DNA of 64,000 bases from Bowmanella denitrificans. GTDB lineage: Bacteria > Pseudomonadota > Gammaproteobacteria > Enterobacterales > Alteromonadaceae. A program made the translations under genes and the position numbers. How positions within the stretch are numbered: position 1 is the first letter of the stretch; every line of letters starts with the position of its first letter. The DNA is taken from assembly GCF_039522935.1 (NCBI RefSeq), contig NZ_BAAAEI010000014.1, positions 1-64,000 on the forward strand. Direction: 5' to 3'. The notes under the pieces are model-generated. The model did no database searches and was not told the DNA's origin. It was given only the letters and a program-made list of their open reading frames with translations. Shown here in pieces: positions 7,496-16,560 of this stretch.

Positions 7496-8122
7496 ATGGA
7501 ACAGATTAATTATTTATTGATTGTGATATCGGCGCTGGCGGCAATAGCCAGTCCGGGGCCGGCCACCCTGGCGATAGCGGGAGCCTAGATGAAGCAGGGG
7601 CGCCGTGCGGGTGTTTGTCTGGCATTTGGAGTGCTGAGTGGTTCATTGTTTTGGTCAACCTCTGCCGCCTTTGGGCTGGCGGCCATACTGCACACCAATG
7701 TCTGGCTGTTTGAAGTGTTCAGATATTGCGGGGCGCTTTACTTGTTATATCTGGCGGTGAAATCGCTGCGTAGCGCCTTTTCCACCGCTCCACTTACTCT
7801 GCCTGCCAACCAAGCCATGACAGCCAAGGGCTGTTACTTAAGTGGTTTGCTTATTCATCTAACCAATCCCAAGGCTATTTTGTTTTTCGCTGCCTTGTAT
7901 TCAATCGGGGTGCCGCCAACTGCCAGCCCGTTGGCACTGCTGTCGGTCATCCTGGTTGTTGGCGCGCTAAGTTCGCTGATTTTTCTGGGCTATGCCGTGC
8001 TTTTTTCCTATTCAGGTGTAAGACGCATCTACCTCAAATCCAAACGGGTCTTTGAAAGTGTGTTTGCGGTGTTTTTTGGCGCGGCAAGTTTAAAGTTACT
8101 TATCAGTGGGGCCGGTAAATAG
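7496..8122 (+). pseudogene. LysE/RhtB-family exporter, interrupted by an in-frame TAG
   Basis: The frame starts at ATG 7496 and reads through the family N-terminus (a SPGPATLAIAGA stretch). It meets an amber codon at 7586-7588 and continues in the same frame with MKQGRRAGVCLAFGVLSG and the rest of the transporter to 8122. In LysE/RhtB proteins the SPGP motif is followed within a few residues by a G-(S/T)-x-x-QGRR(A/R)G segment, so the TAG replaces one residue; a single change from TCG (Ser) would explain it. The remainder has the expected five further membrane segments and the LTNPKA motif. A protein from the internal ATG at 7589 would lack the first helix. Function of the family: export of amino acids such as lysine, homoserine or threonine. 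Confidence 0.85.
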
Positions 8123-8147
8123 GCGGGCAATATTACAAGGGACAGTG

Positions 8148-9008
8148 ATGGGCAAAGTTCTATCTGTTGTATTGGTGGTCTTCAGTGTATCGGTATCAGC
8201 AATAGTGGTACGCCATGATGTGCCCGATAAGGCCTATCTTGCTGAACCAGACGACTTCCCGCCTTTGGCTACCTTCTACATTGACGGCGCTCACGGTACC
8301 TTGGTTAAACCTGACTGGGTGGTGACCGCTGCGCATGCCACATTCTGTGTCAATCCCGGCAGTTATATAGCCCTAACCAATGGCTATCACAGAGTTGAGC
8401 GAGTGTTTGTACATAAGGATTATCAACCAGGCAAAAGCCACGATATCGCCTTGATAAAACTTGCTAAGCCAGTGAATGACATAGAGCCTGCAAGACTTTA
8501 TGAGCAAAGCGATGAACAAGACAAGCATATCTGGTTTATGGGCATAGGTGGCACCGGGGATGGCCTGAAAGGCCAAGTGGTGGATAATTTTGCAAACGCC
8601 GGAATACTACGAAAAGCCCAGAATAAGGTCGAGCAAGCCAGCGGACCATGGCTAAAATTCAAGTTCGACAGCGGCGCTGCCGCTTTGCCCCTGGAAGGCG
8701 TTTCCGGTGGTGGCGATAGCGGTGGTCCGGCCTACCAGATTCATCAGGGTAAGCCATATGTACTTGGTATCAGTTCCAGGTTCGAAAGCGGTGGATTGGG
8801 CCGGTATGGTGTTGTTGAAGTGTATTCCCGCGTGTCTTTTTTTAAAGCCTGGATTGAAAAAATCACAAGTGGTGAGGAAACTGTGCAGGCACAGTTGGCA
8901 ACCCCCGCATTAACTAGCCTGCCAGGTGGGCTGACTACATCGATGCTACCTGACGTTTGTGCAGATATCGGCCTTAAACCAAGCACAACCTGGCAAGCTG
9001 CCCCGTAA
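8148..9008 (+). CDS. Secreted trypsin-fold serine protease (family S1), paralogue B
   Basis: A 286-residue paralogue of the protease at 4498. The start at 8148 follows AAGGGA and gives a signal peptide (1-18, ending SVSA). Triad: H63 in TAAHA, D99 in HDIALIKL, S191 in GGGDSGGPA. The mature N-terminus would be IVVRHD, so signal cleavage may again supply the activating Ile-Val. Both paralogues share RHDVxDxxYxAxPxDFPPLAT after the signal, and both have a short C-terminal extension ending in a conserved LC/VC motif. The base composition is more GC-rich than paralogue A, so the two copies are not a recent duplication; each probably has its own history. A membrane coiled-coil gene follows 49 bases downstream. 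Confidence 0.88.
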   Translation: MGKVLSVVLVVFSVSVSAIVVRHDVPDKAYLAEPDDFPPLATFYIDGAHGTLVKPDWVVTAAHATFCVNPGSYIALTNGYHRVERVFVHKDYQPGKSHDIALIKLAKPVNDIEPARLYEQSDEQDKHIWFMGIGGTGDGLKGQVVDNFANAGILRKAQNKVEQASGPWLKFKFDSGAAALPLEGVSGGGDSGGPAYQIHQGKPYVLGISSRFESGGLGRYGVVEVYSRVSFFKAWIEKITSGEETVQAQLATPALTSLPGGLTTSMLPDVCADIGLKPSTTWQAAP

Positions 9009-9057
9009 CAACGGCAAATTAAAGCGCGCAAACAATAATAACCAAGGAAAACAGACA

Positions 9058-9810
9058 ATGGCACACCCTCCCACGAGTTTTGACTATCTAAAACTCTTTG
9101 TTGAAAACGTATCACTGTGGGAAATAGCTGCACTGCTGATTGTGCTTTCCGTGCTATTTCGCCCGGATCTCCTGAAGCGGGTAAACCGACTAAAGTTTGG
9201 TGACTTTGAGGTTGAACTTGAACAACTGCGCCAGGAAGTGTCGGAGCAGAAGCAGGAAATCCGTGGGCTGGAAACCGCTCTGGAGCAGGAACGCCAGGTA
9301 TTTGCGGAAATTCTGCAAGGGTTTGATCCCAATGCGCCGGTCAGTGCTCTGGCTGAAACCCGCGAGCGACTCAAAGCTTATGCGAAAGGTCTGGAAAATC
9401 TGGAACAGATCACCGATGGCCTGTTGCTCAGCTCCGGCCCGGAGCAGCTCTACGCTGCCGCCGTGATGTTTAAGGAGCGGCGGCCCACCCAATTTGTGCC
9501 ACAACTGCTGGATTGTCTGGCGTCACTGGCGGCCGACAAGAACCTTTGCGGTGTTCGCTTAAATACGGTGTGGACCTTAACCAGCGCGCTGCATTTCACT
9601 CTGATCGCCTCGGTACGTGACGGCATTCGCCCGGCGGTTAACACCGCAGATCTCAAGCGTGTCCTGCTGGTGCTTGAGCAACTGGAACAACATCCACGCA
9701 TTCAGGATGACCGGCCAGACAACCCGGACAGGGGCATACGCGGCCCGATTAAGCATGCCAGAAACTGGGCGCAAAAAGGTTTGGAAGGGCAAAATTCGCC
9801 AGACAAATAA
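9058..9810 (+). CDS. Membrane-anchored coiled-coil protein of unknown function
   Basis: 250 residues from an ATG behind AAGGAA; an earlier in-frame ATG would overlap the protease gene and is less likely. Residues 17-36 form one membrane helix (WEIAALLIVLSVLF). A short basic segment with FGDFEVELEQL follows, and residues 50-85 are a strong Glu/Gln coiled coil. The C-terminal 150 residues are helical and resemble repeat-like HEAT/armadillo packing in composition, but no named domain is recognised. The FGDFEVELE pattern recurs in single-pass bacterial membrane proteins of unknown function. It is the last gene before the assembly gap. Confidence 0.6.
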   Translation: MAHPPTSFDYLKLFVENVSLWEIAALLIVLSVLFRPDLLKRVNRLKFGDFEVELEQLRQEVSEQKQEIRGLETALEQERQVFAEILQGFDPNAPVSALAETRERLKAYAKGLENLEQITDGLLLSSGPEQLYAAAVMFKERRPTQFVPQLLDCLASLAADKNLCGVRLNTVWTLTSALHFTLIASVRDGIRPAVNTADLKRVLLVLEQLEQHPRIQDDRPDNPDRGIRGPIKHARNWAQKGLEGQNSPDK

Positions 9811-9829
9811 GCTCACAATCGCTTTGGCA

Positions 9830-9882
9830 NNNNNNNNNNNNNNNNNNNNNNNNNNNNNNNNNNNNNNNNNNNNNNNNNNNNN
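9830..9882. other. Assembly gap (53 Ns)
   Basis: A run of 53 undetermined bases between two convergent genes. The sequence on either side may not be truly adjacent. Any terminator or small gene here is invisible. Confidence 1.
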
Positions 9883-9883
9883 A

Positions 9884-12124
9884 TTAATAGAAGTTCATTT
9901 TAAACTCTACACCAACAATCCGCGGTTCATTCACAAACACTGTGTTGTTGTTAAAGTCGACTGCCCCTTTGATATTGTCCTCATCGGTAATATTGCGACC
10001 AAACAGGGCAACACTGTAATCGTGGCTGAAGTTTTCATAACCTATGCGCAGGCCGCCTTCAAAGTTATCTTTAGTGCGAAATTCAACGGCGTCATACAGA
10101 AACAGATTGGTTTCGCCCTGGAAGGCCCAGTCGGTGAAGACAAAGAATTCCCCGTCATCGCCCATAGGCACTGCGTAACGGGCGGTGAAGTTAAAAATCT
10201 GCTTGGGGGATTGCGGGAAAGGGTTGCCGTCAATCAGTGCTTCACCATTGACCATCCTGTCCACCACAGTACATTGGCCCGAACCGCAAGGGGCGACGGT
10301 TTGGTCAGCGTCCTGTAATTCGGTATCGCTCAAACCATAACCCGCGGTCAGGGTCAGGTTGTCGGTGGCCAGAAATTCCAAGTCCACCTCAAAGCCTTTA
10401 CCTACGCCTTTATCGGCATTAAGCAAGCTGTTGCCCTGTGCTTCGCCACCGATGGCAGATATTTGAATATCATCAATTTCATAGTAGAACACCGCCACAT
10501 TCAGGCGCAGTGTATCGTCAAGAAGATCAGATTTCATACCCACTTCAAACGAGGTGATGGTTTCCGCATCTGCGGTGGTGGGGGCGCCTTCAAATGCCAC
10601 GTTACGGCCCTGAATGGTCTGCGCCCTGAAGCCACTGGCAACCCGGCTGAATAGGCTTGTGTCATCGGTCAGATTGTAGTTCAGGGCCAGCTCCCAGCTT
10701 ACCTGCCCATCATCCACATTTATGTCCTGATAATCCTGAATCTGACATTCCATAATGCCGTCACCATTAAAGTCGGCAATCAGGCAAAAACCGTCAACGT
10801 TTTGGGCGCCAACCCTGAAATCTTTTTCGTCATAGGTGTAACGTAAGCCACCGGTCAGGCTGAGCTTGTCAGATAAATCATATGAGCCCTGGCCAAATAT
10901 TGCCCAGGTGTAGTTGTCATGATAAACGGTGCTGGCACCATACAGGCCATCGATGCTGGTTACGCCAAAAGAAGAGTCAAAGTAAAAAGCACCAAACTGC
11001 CAGTCGTAACCGTGGGTGCCTTCACTGGCGATACGCAGTTCCTGGGTAAATTGCTTTAGATCTTCCAGTCTGTCTTCGGTGACTGCATCAAAGGGGATAA
11101 AACCAGGGCCAGTTCCCGCAACGCCACCGTCAATATCGCCTTTGCCACGGCCATCCGCTGTATCGTAGGCGGTAATCGAGGTCAGGCTAAAGCCGTCAAA
11201 GCCTTTTTCCAGTTTCAGTGAGGCACCATGGCTGCGATATTTCTGGAAATTATTATCGCCTTTGTCATAACTCACCGTATCTCTGTCATAGTTGGCATTC
11301 AGCTTATTGCTGCCTTTGCTGACGGCGTTGGCGCGAAAGATAGAGGCAGTACCGTCCAGATCCCGGGTATGCAGATTAAACAGGGCGCTAAAATCGTTGT
11401 TTTCGTACATTAATTGCAGACGCGCGGCATTTTCATGAAAGCCACCCATAACGTCTTTTTCACCGGTATGGGCGTTGGAAATCCAGTCATCGCGGTTTTG
11501 CGATAAACCCGACAGACGGAATGACCATTCATCGTTAATGGCGTTACCTACCGCACCTTCCAGATTCAGGGTGCCATAGCTGCCACCGGCGCCTTTCACA
11601 TAGGCATCAAAACTCTGGCCCGGCTTGGCGGTATCGAACTTAACAATACCTGCCGTGGTGTTGCGACCAAACAGACTGCCCTGCGGGCCACGGATCACTT
11701 CGACCCGTTGCACATCAAACAATGGGAAGCTTTTCAGGATCACGTTTTCCATAACCACATCGTCCATAATAATGGACACGGGTTGCGATGCGGCTAAATC
11801 GAAGTCGGAGTTGCCTAAACCACGAATGTAAAAGCGCGGAGCCACCCGGCCATTTGACGACTCGGCATAAAGACCTGGAATACGATTGGCCAGAGCCTGT
11901 ACATCGTCGCCGGCGGAAAAAATGGCGTCAAAACGTTCGCCACTTAGCGCGGCAATAGAGATAGGCACTTCCTGAATACTCTGTGTGCGCTTTTGTGCCG
12001 TGACCTGGATTTTTTCCAGTGCCTGCGCCTCTTTTTGGGCTTGTTGTTCCTGAGCCAGAAGTGGTGATGATATCAATGCGGCCTGTACGGCCATAGCCAC
12101 AAGGGCTTTGTTCAGTGTGTTCAT
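9884..12124 (-). CDS. TonB-dependent outer-membrane receptor
   Basis: A 746-residue receptor with signal peptide 1-24 (ending LLAQ) and a TonB-box-like region near residues 38-46. The plug domain (about 50-165) shows VPISIAALSG, YIRGLG and VEVIRGPQGSLFGRNTTAG. A 22-strand barrel follows, ending in the C-terminal aromatic FKMNFY that the outer-membrane assembly machinery recognises. No N-terminal signalling (STN) domain is present, so it is not of the FecA type. Substrate is unknown; the nearest relatives in Alteromonadales import siderophores, glycans or vitamins. No regulator or transporter gene is adjacent that would point to one. Its stop codon lies one base beyond the assembly gap; the aromatic terminus shows that the protein itself is complete. 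Confidence 0.9.
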   Translation of the reverse strand: MNTLNKALVAMAVQAALISSPLLAQEQQAQKEAQALEKIQVTAQKRTQSIQEVPISIAALSGERFDAIFSAGDDVQALANRIPGLYAESSNGRVAPRFYIRGLGNSDFDLAASQPVSIIMDDVVMENVILKSFPLFDVQRVEVIRGPQGSLFGRNTTAGIVKFDTAKPGQSFDAYVKGAGGSYGTLNLEGAVGNAINDEWSFRLSGLSQNRDDWISNAHTGEKDVMGGFHENAARLQLMYENNDFSALFNLHTRDLDGTASIFRANAVSKGSNKLNANYDRDTVSYDKGDNNFQKYRSHGASLKLEKGFDGFSLTSITAYDTADGRGKGDIDGGVAGTGPGFIPFDAVTEDRLEDLKQFTQELRIASEGTHGYDWQFGAFYFDSSFGVTSIDGLYGASTVYHDNYTWAIFGQGSYDLSDKLSLTGGLRYTYDEKDFRVGAQNVDGFCLIADFNGDGIMECQIQDYQDINVDDGQVSWELALNYNLTDDTSLFSRVASGFRAQTIQGRNVAFEGAPTTADAETITSFEVGMKSDLLDDTLRLNVAVFYYEIDDIQISAIGGEAQGNSLLNADKGVGKGFEVDLEFLATDNLTLTAGYGLSDTELQDADQTVAPCGSGQCTVVDRMVNGEALIDGNPFPQSPKQIFNFTARYAVPMGDDGEFFVFTDWAFQGETNLFLYDAVEFRTKDNFEGGLRIGYENFSHDYSVALFGRNITDEDNIKGAVDFNNNTVFVNEPRIVGVEFKMNFY

Positions 12125-12537
12125 TGTGGTTACCGGTTAGTGTGCGTGTTTTTTGGGCTTTTATTGCTAGCTTATTATTTCTTAGACGAAATACCACGTA
12201 GCGCAATGAAATCTCGCCTGGTTGGCTAATTTTATCACCCATAGGCCAAGTTGTTTGTTTTGTATCGCAAAAAACGCCTTGATTGAGAATTTCCGGATGA
12301 TTGGATGATCAAACTTTCATAAGCGCGTCTTTTCTGAAATATTTTTGCCATATTGCCCCAATTCAGGGCAAATCAACGCAGTTAAAATCGCCCTTGTTCA
12401 GCATGAAACGCTTGAGTAGAACATGCCAGTGGTCTTTTAATCACATTAATAGATTGAATCGTTCTTTTTTAATTGTTTTATTGTGGGGCCATGGCTGGCT
12501 TACCCTTCGCTCAGATACAGATTCTGAGGCTAATACC
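12125..12537. other. Divergent intergenic region between the receptor and the DUF2061 gene
   Basis: 413 bases with no supported gene. It must carry the promoters for the receptor (leftward) and for the small DUF2061 gene (rightward). I see no clear Fur box or other known operator. An in-frame extension of the DUF2061 gene back to 12301 lacks family similarity. Confidence 0.5.
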
Positions 12538-12762
12538 ATGAGCAAAACCATCAGCTTCGCCATACTGCACTTTAGCGTGGCTTTTACTATTACTTATCTA
12601 CTAACCGGCGATGTGTTAGTGGGTGGACTGGTGGCGCTAGTTGAGCCCACCGTTAACACGCTGGTATTTTACTGCCACGAGAAGGTCTGGAAACGCATAG
12701 AGTTGCGCGCCAGTTCAAAGGGATTTTCATCTAGTGCTTATGATGCTCCAGCCAGGCTTTAA
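12538..12762 (+). CDS. DUF2061 membrane protein
   Basis: 74 residues beginning MSKTISFAILHFSVAF. It matches the DUF2061 pattern: a hydrophobic helix with T(I/V)TYLLTGDVLVGG, then E-P-x-x-N-T-x-x-(F/Y)-x-x-H-E-K-V-W. These are small inner-membrane proteins of unknown role with two helices and a conserved Glu-Pro and His-Glu. The start at 12538 was chosen because the family begins here. The 3' end overlaps the end of the convergent kinase gene by 32 bases, so the two stop codons lie inside each other's coding sequence, and the last ten residues may be unconserved. Confidence 0.8.
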   Translation: MSKTISFAILHFSVAFTITYLLTGDVLVGGLVALVEPTVNTLVFYCHEKVWKRIELRASSKGFSSSAYDAPARL

Positions 12763-15700
12763 GGGCCGCCGGTTTAATGGGCTTGGCCAGAAAACTCACG
12801 CCCATGTTTTGCGCCCGGATCTTCAGGCTTTCATCTTTGGCGGCTGTGACCAATAAGGCCGGTAAGGGCGATTGCCACTGATGGCGCAGCTTCTCAATCA
12901 GGACCAGACCGTCGGTGTGCTCCTGATCCAACTGATAATCAATAATCAGCACATCCGGGGCCGGGTGGCTTTGGGCATAGGCCAGGGCGTCGTCCACAGA
13001 CTGTAAATATTCGCCCTGACAGCCCCATTTACCCAGCAGTGTTTGCAGTGCATCCAGGTTGGTAGGGTTATCGTCCACACACAGGGCCATCGTGCCGTTG
13101 AATTGCTGTTGGGTATTGTCTGTCTGACTCTGGCTTTTTAGCATCATGCTATTGCCCAAAGGCACCATTACACTGAAACAGCTGCCTTTGCCTGGTTCGG
13201 ATTGCAGTTGAATAGGGTGGTGAAGCTGTTCGCTCATTTTCTTCACCACACTCAGGCCCAATCCCACGCCTTTAATCTCACCACGATGGGCGCGGTAAAA
13301 ATCGCTGAACACATCAGCCTGTTCGGCCTCGCTGATGCCAAAGCCGTTATCCCAGACCTGCACCAGCAAATGCATGCCACGCTTACGACAGCCCACCAGC
13401 ACCCGGCCTTTAGGGCTGTATTTAATGGCATTGGAAATCAGGTTCTGCAAAATACGGCGTAAATAGGTGGGGTCGCTGTACACCACCGCTGCACAAGGGC
13501 GAATCCGCAGACTAACCTGATTAAGCTCGGCCTGCATACGAAACTCCTGTTCCAGCGGCCGGATTAATTCCATCAGGCTGATATGTGACAGGGTGGGGGT
13601 TAATGCACCTTGCTCGAGCTTGGCAATTTCCAGCAAGGTGGAAATCAACTGCTCGCTGGAGGTTAGCGAAGAACTGAGTTTGTGCACTATCTGTTGATTG
13701 TGCTCAGACAGTTGCTCCTCATCCAGCGACGACAGATATAAGCGGGCTGCGTTTAGCGGCTGCAGAATATCGTGACTGGCCAGCGCCAGAAAACGGGTTT
13801 TTGACTGATTGGCCTGTTCGGCGGTTTGCTTGGCGCGTTTTAGCTCGTCATTAATTTCCCGGATCTGCCGGGTACGATGATCAATGCGTTTTTCCAGATC
13901 AATATTGGCATCTTCCAGGGCTTTCTGAATTTCTACGTGCTCGGTAATGTCATTAAAGCTGGTGACGAAGCCGCCCCCCGGTAAGGGGTTACCATTCATT
14001 TCAATCACCCGACCATCAGAGCGCCGACGGATAAAGCGGTGAGGTGAGCCCTGCTGCATATGGTCAATACGCTTTGCCACCAACTCGTCGATATCACCGG
14101 GACCACATTCGCCATTGACGGCATTAAAACGCACCAGATTCTCGATGGGCTGACCAATTTCCACCATGCCCGGCGGATAGTTAAACAAGTCCAGATAGGC
14201 TTTATTCCAGGCCACCAGTTTCAGATCTTTATCCACCACACTGATGCCCTGGCTGATATTTTCGATACTGGAAAACAAGATAGCCTGATTGGTCTTCAGG
14301 GCTTCGGTGGTGTCTTCAAAAAAGGTGAAGACTTCTTCCACATCCATTTGCTGACCAGATACCAGCACTTTAATCAGGGTGCGGGACGAACTGCCCCCCA
14401 GCACACCGGCTAAGGAGCGTTCACAAAACTGAATAAAATCGTCACTGGGCAGGCTGCCGCCATCCAGTGGTTCCTGATGCTCCCTGGCATAACGTTCCAT
14501 CAGTTGCGCCGTTCGGCTTTGGCCGATAAAGGTATTCAGCAGCTCCTGCAAATCTGCTACCCGGATTTTACTTTGTGCTGTCACGCGCCGGGTTGCTGGC
14601 GGCAGTGCGTTTGGGGTAACAAAGGCACTGGCCTGCATACGTTCTAACAAACTGTGACCCGCGCTTAAGGAAAACAGCAGGTAACCGGCCAGATTAGCCA
14701 GCCAGCTGATGACCACTCCCTGGGTGATAATACTGATACTGCTGTCGCCGCTGTGCTGCTCCGCCAGCGGGAACATCACAAACAGCACCCAGCAGCCGAT
14801 CCCCAGCGCCAATCCAGCCAGAACCCCACTGGCATGGCCCTGACGCCAGTACAGCCCGCCGAGAATCGCTGGCATAAGCTGCACGACCAGCGAAAATGCC
14901 AGCAACCCCATGCTGGACAAGGCGCTTTGATCGGCCCAGTTGCCAAAATAGGCATAGGCTAGCAGCAGGATCAAAAAGATCACCAGACGGCGAATATTCA
15001 GCAGTTTCTGCTTGTAGGTTTTATCTTTCAGCCAACGCTGCGGCTGTTTGCGCAGTAGCAGCGGCACAATCACATCATTAGTGAGCATGGTGGACAGGGC
15101 CAGACTGGAAACCACGATCATGGCGGTGGCCGCAGAAATTCCACCCAGGAAAATCAATAAACTGAGTAAGTGTTGCCCCTGTGCCAGCGGCAATTGCATT
15201 AAAAAGGTGTCCTGATCCACGCCGCTGCCAGCAAACAATAAATTCCCAGCAATGGCCACCGGCACAATGGCCACGGCCGTTAACAGCAAATACAGCGGGA
15301 ACAGCCAGCGCGCCATGGCCAGATGTGACATCTTATGGTTGTCGACCACCATCACATGGAACTGCCTGGGCAGACAGAATATGGCCGCCGCCGCCATCAG
15401 GGCCTGAACCACAAAATCAAAGACTGAGCCCTGCCAATCGTGCCACTGGGCCATTTGTGCCGACACGCCCTGGGTCGATACGTCCGGGCCGGTCAGTAAG
15501 GCAAAAGCAAAAAGGGCGGCGCAGCAAAGGCCGAATAATTTAACTAATGATTCCGCGCCTATCGCCAGCATCAGCCCCGAGCGGTACTGGGTAATGTCTG
15601 AATGGCGGGTACCAAAAATGACCGCAAAAACCGCCATAATCAAGGTGGCTGCCAGGGCTTTGTAGTTGCCTTCACCATCGGCACTGAGGCTGGCAAACAC

Positions 15701-16126
15701 ACTAAAACTGGCATCCACCGCTTTAAGCTGCAAGGCGATATAGGGAATGGTGGCCAGGGTCATCAATAGGGTAACCACCACCGCTATACTGCGTTTTTTG
15801 CCATATCTGGAAGAAATAAAGTCGGAAACCGAGGTGATATTCTGCTTTTTACTGACCAGCAGCATTTTTTGCAGCATGGGGTAACCAAACAGAAACAGCA
15901 AAATGGGGCCAAGCAGAATCGGCAGATACTGCCACTGGGATTTAGCCGCCTGGCCGACCGCGCCGTAGTAGGTCCATGACGTGCAATAAATACCCAGTGC
16001 CAGACTGTAGATCACCGGCTGGCGCGCTAGGCTGTTTGCCTTTGAGCCGGATTTGTCTCCTTTTTGCGCCAGCCAGAACAACAGTCCTACATAGGCAAGG
16101 GCGGCCAGGATCCAAAATATTGTCAT
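12731..16126 (-). CDS. CrbS/CbrA-type hybrid histidine kinase with sodium:solute symporter domain
   Basis: 1131 residues. The N-terminal 480 or so form a sodium:solute-symporter domain of about 13 membrane helices (YSLALGIYCTSWTYYGAVG at the start, FCLPRQFHVMVVDN in the middle). A linker and a PAS domain (about 620-740, with SIENISQGISVVDKDLKL) follow. Then come a coiled coil, HisKA with phospho-acceptor H785 (ASHDILQPLNAARL), HATPase (NLISNAIKYSP, DNGFGI, GVGLGLS) and a receiver domain with acidic pocket D1018-D1019 and phospho-acceptor D1063. This is the layout of CrbS, which with the LuxR-type CrbR controls acetyl-CoA synthetase and acetate use in Vibrio and Pseudomonas. Its divergent neighbour is the acetate symporter pair, which supports that role. 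No response-regulator gene is seen nearby. Confidence 0.88.
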   Translation of the reverse strand: MTIFWILAALAYVGLLFWLAQKGDKSGSKANSLARQPVIYSLALGIYCTSWTYYGAVGQAAKSQWQYLPILLGPILLFLFGYPMLQKMLLVSKKQNITSVSDFISSRYGKKRSIAVVVTLLMTLATIPYIALQLKAVDASFSVFASLSADGEGNYKALAATLIMAVFAVIFGTRHSDITQYRSGLMLAIGAESLVKLFGLCCAALFAFALLTGPDVSTQGVSAQMAQWHDWQGSVFDFVVQALMAAAAIFCLPRQFHVMVVDNHKMSHLAMARWLFPLYLLLTAVAIVPVAIAGNLLFAGSGVDQDTFLMQLPLAQGQHLLSLLIFLGGISAATAMIVVSSLALSTMLTNDVIVPLLLRKQPQRWLKDKTYKQKLLNIRRLVIFLILLLAYAYFGNWADQSALSSMGLLAFSLVVQLMPAILGGLYWRQGHASGVLAGLALGIGCWVLFVMFPLAEQHSGDSSISIITQGVVISWLANLAGYLLFSLSAGHSLLERMQASAFVTPNALPPATRRVTAQSKIRVADLQELLNTFIGQSRTAQLMERYAREHQEPLDGGSLPSDDFIQFCERSLAGVLGGSSSRTLIKVLVSGQQMDVEEVFTFFEDTTEALKTNQAILFSSIENISQGISVVDKDLKLVAWNKAYLDLFNYPPGMVEIGQPIENLVRFNAVNGECGPGDIDELVAKRIDHMQQGSPHRFIRRRSDGRVIEMNGNPLPGGGFVTSFNDITEHVEIQKALEDANIDLEKRIDHRTRQIREINDELKRAKQTAEQANQSKTRFLALASHDILQPLNAARLYLSSLDEEQLSEHNQQIVHKLSSSLTSSEQLISTLLEIAKLEQGALTPTLSHISLMELIRPLEQEFRMQAELNQVSLRIRPCAAVVYSDPTYLRRILQNLISNAIKYSPKGRVLVGCRKRGMHLLVQVWDNGFGISEAEQADVFSDFYRAHRGEIKGVGLGLSVVKKMSEQLHHPIQLQSEPGKGSCFSVMVPLGNSMMLKSQSQTDNTQQQFNGTMALCVDDNPTNLDALQTLLGKWGCQGEYLQSVDDALAYAQSHPAPDVLIIDYQLDQEHTDGLVLIEKLRHQWQSPLPALLVTAAKDESLKIRAQNMGVSFLAKPIKPAALKAWLEHHKH

Positions 16127-16191
16127 GAGTCACTACGGTCTTGATTGTTTTTTTGCAACTCTAGCATGGTCAGCAGGGTTGGTCCCTGTTA

Positions 16192-16223
16192 TTCGACCAA
16201 GGTCGGTGTTCGACTAAAGTCGG
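16192..16223. promoter_or_regulatory. Tandem palindromic operator candidate in the kinase/acetate-permease intergenic region
   Basis: Two copies of TTCGACYAARGTCGG lie 17 bases apart: TTCGACCAAGGTCGG at 16192-16206 and TTCGACTAAAGTCGG at 16209-16223. Each contains the palindrome CGACYAARGTCG. They stand 69 bases before the DUF4212 start codon and about 66 bases before the kinase start. A LuxR-type acetate regulator (CrbR) is the natural candidate; that is inference. Confidence 0.6.
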
Positions 16224-16291
16224 GCTAACAAGCCGTATTGTCGCTGCTAAATTAACAACTGTTTTACAACAAGAACGATAGGAGTAAACAA

Positions 16292-16555
16292 ATGGCGGAC
16301 GACAAGAATATGGCCCAAGCCTACTGGCAGGCCAATTTACGTTTGATCGCCGGCTGCCTGGTTGTATGGGCACTGGCGTCCTATGGATTCGGTATCTTGC
16401 TACGCCCCATATTAGCGGGGATCAGCGTAGGCGGAACAGATCTGGGGTTTTGGTTTGCCCAGCAGGGCTCAATTCTGACCTTTATTGCATTGATCTTCTT
16501 CTATGCCTGGAAGATGAATCAGTTAGACAACAAATTCGGCGTGCATGAGGAGTAA
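16292..16555 (+). CDS. DUF4212 small subunit of the acetate symporter
   Basis: 87 residues with AGGAG 8 bases before the ATG. It has two membrane helices (about 18-38 and 58-78), an AYWQANLRL motif at the N-terminus and the FGILLRP and GFWFAQQGS motifs typical of DUF4212. Proteins of this family are encoded immediately upstream of a VC_2705-type sodium:solute symporter and are thought to act as its accessory subunit. Here the symporter starts 5 bases after the stop codon, so the two are co-translated. Confidence 0.92.
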   Translation: MADDKNMAQAYWQANLRLIAGCLVVWALASYGFGILLRPILAGISVGGTDLGFWFAQQGSILTFIALIFFYAWKMNQLDNKFGVHEE

Positions 16556-16560
16556 GGCAA

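Noticed and set aside
12301..12537. N-terminal extension of the DUF2061 gene
   Set aside because: The family starts at MSKTISF; the extension has no similarity and is unusual in composition.
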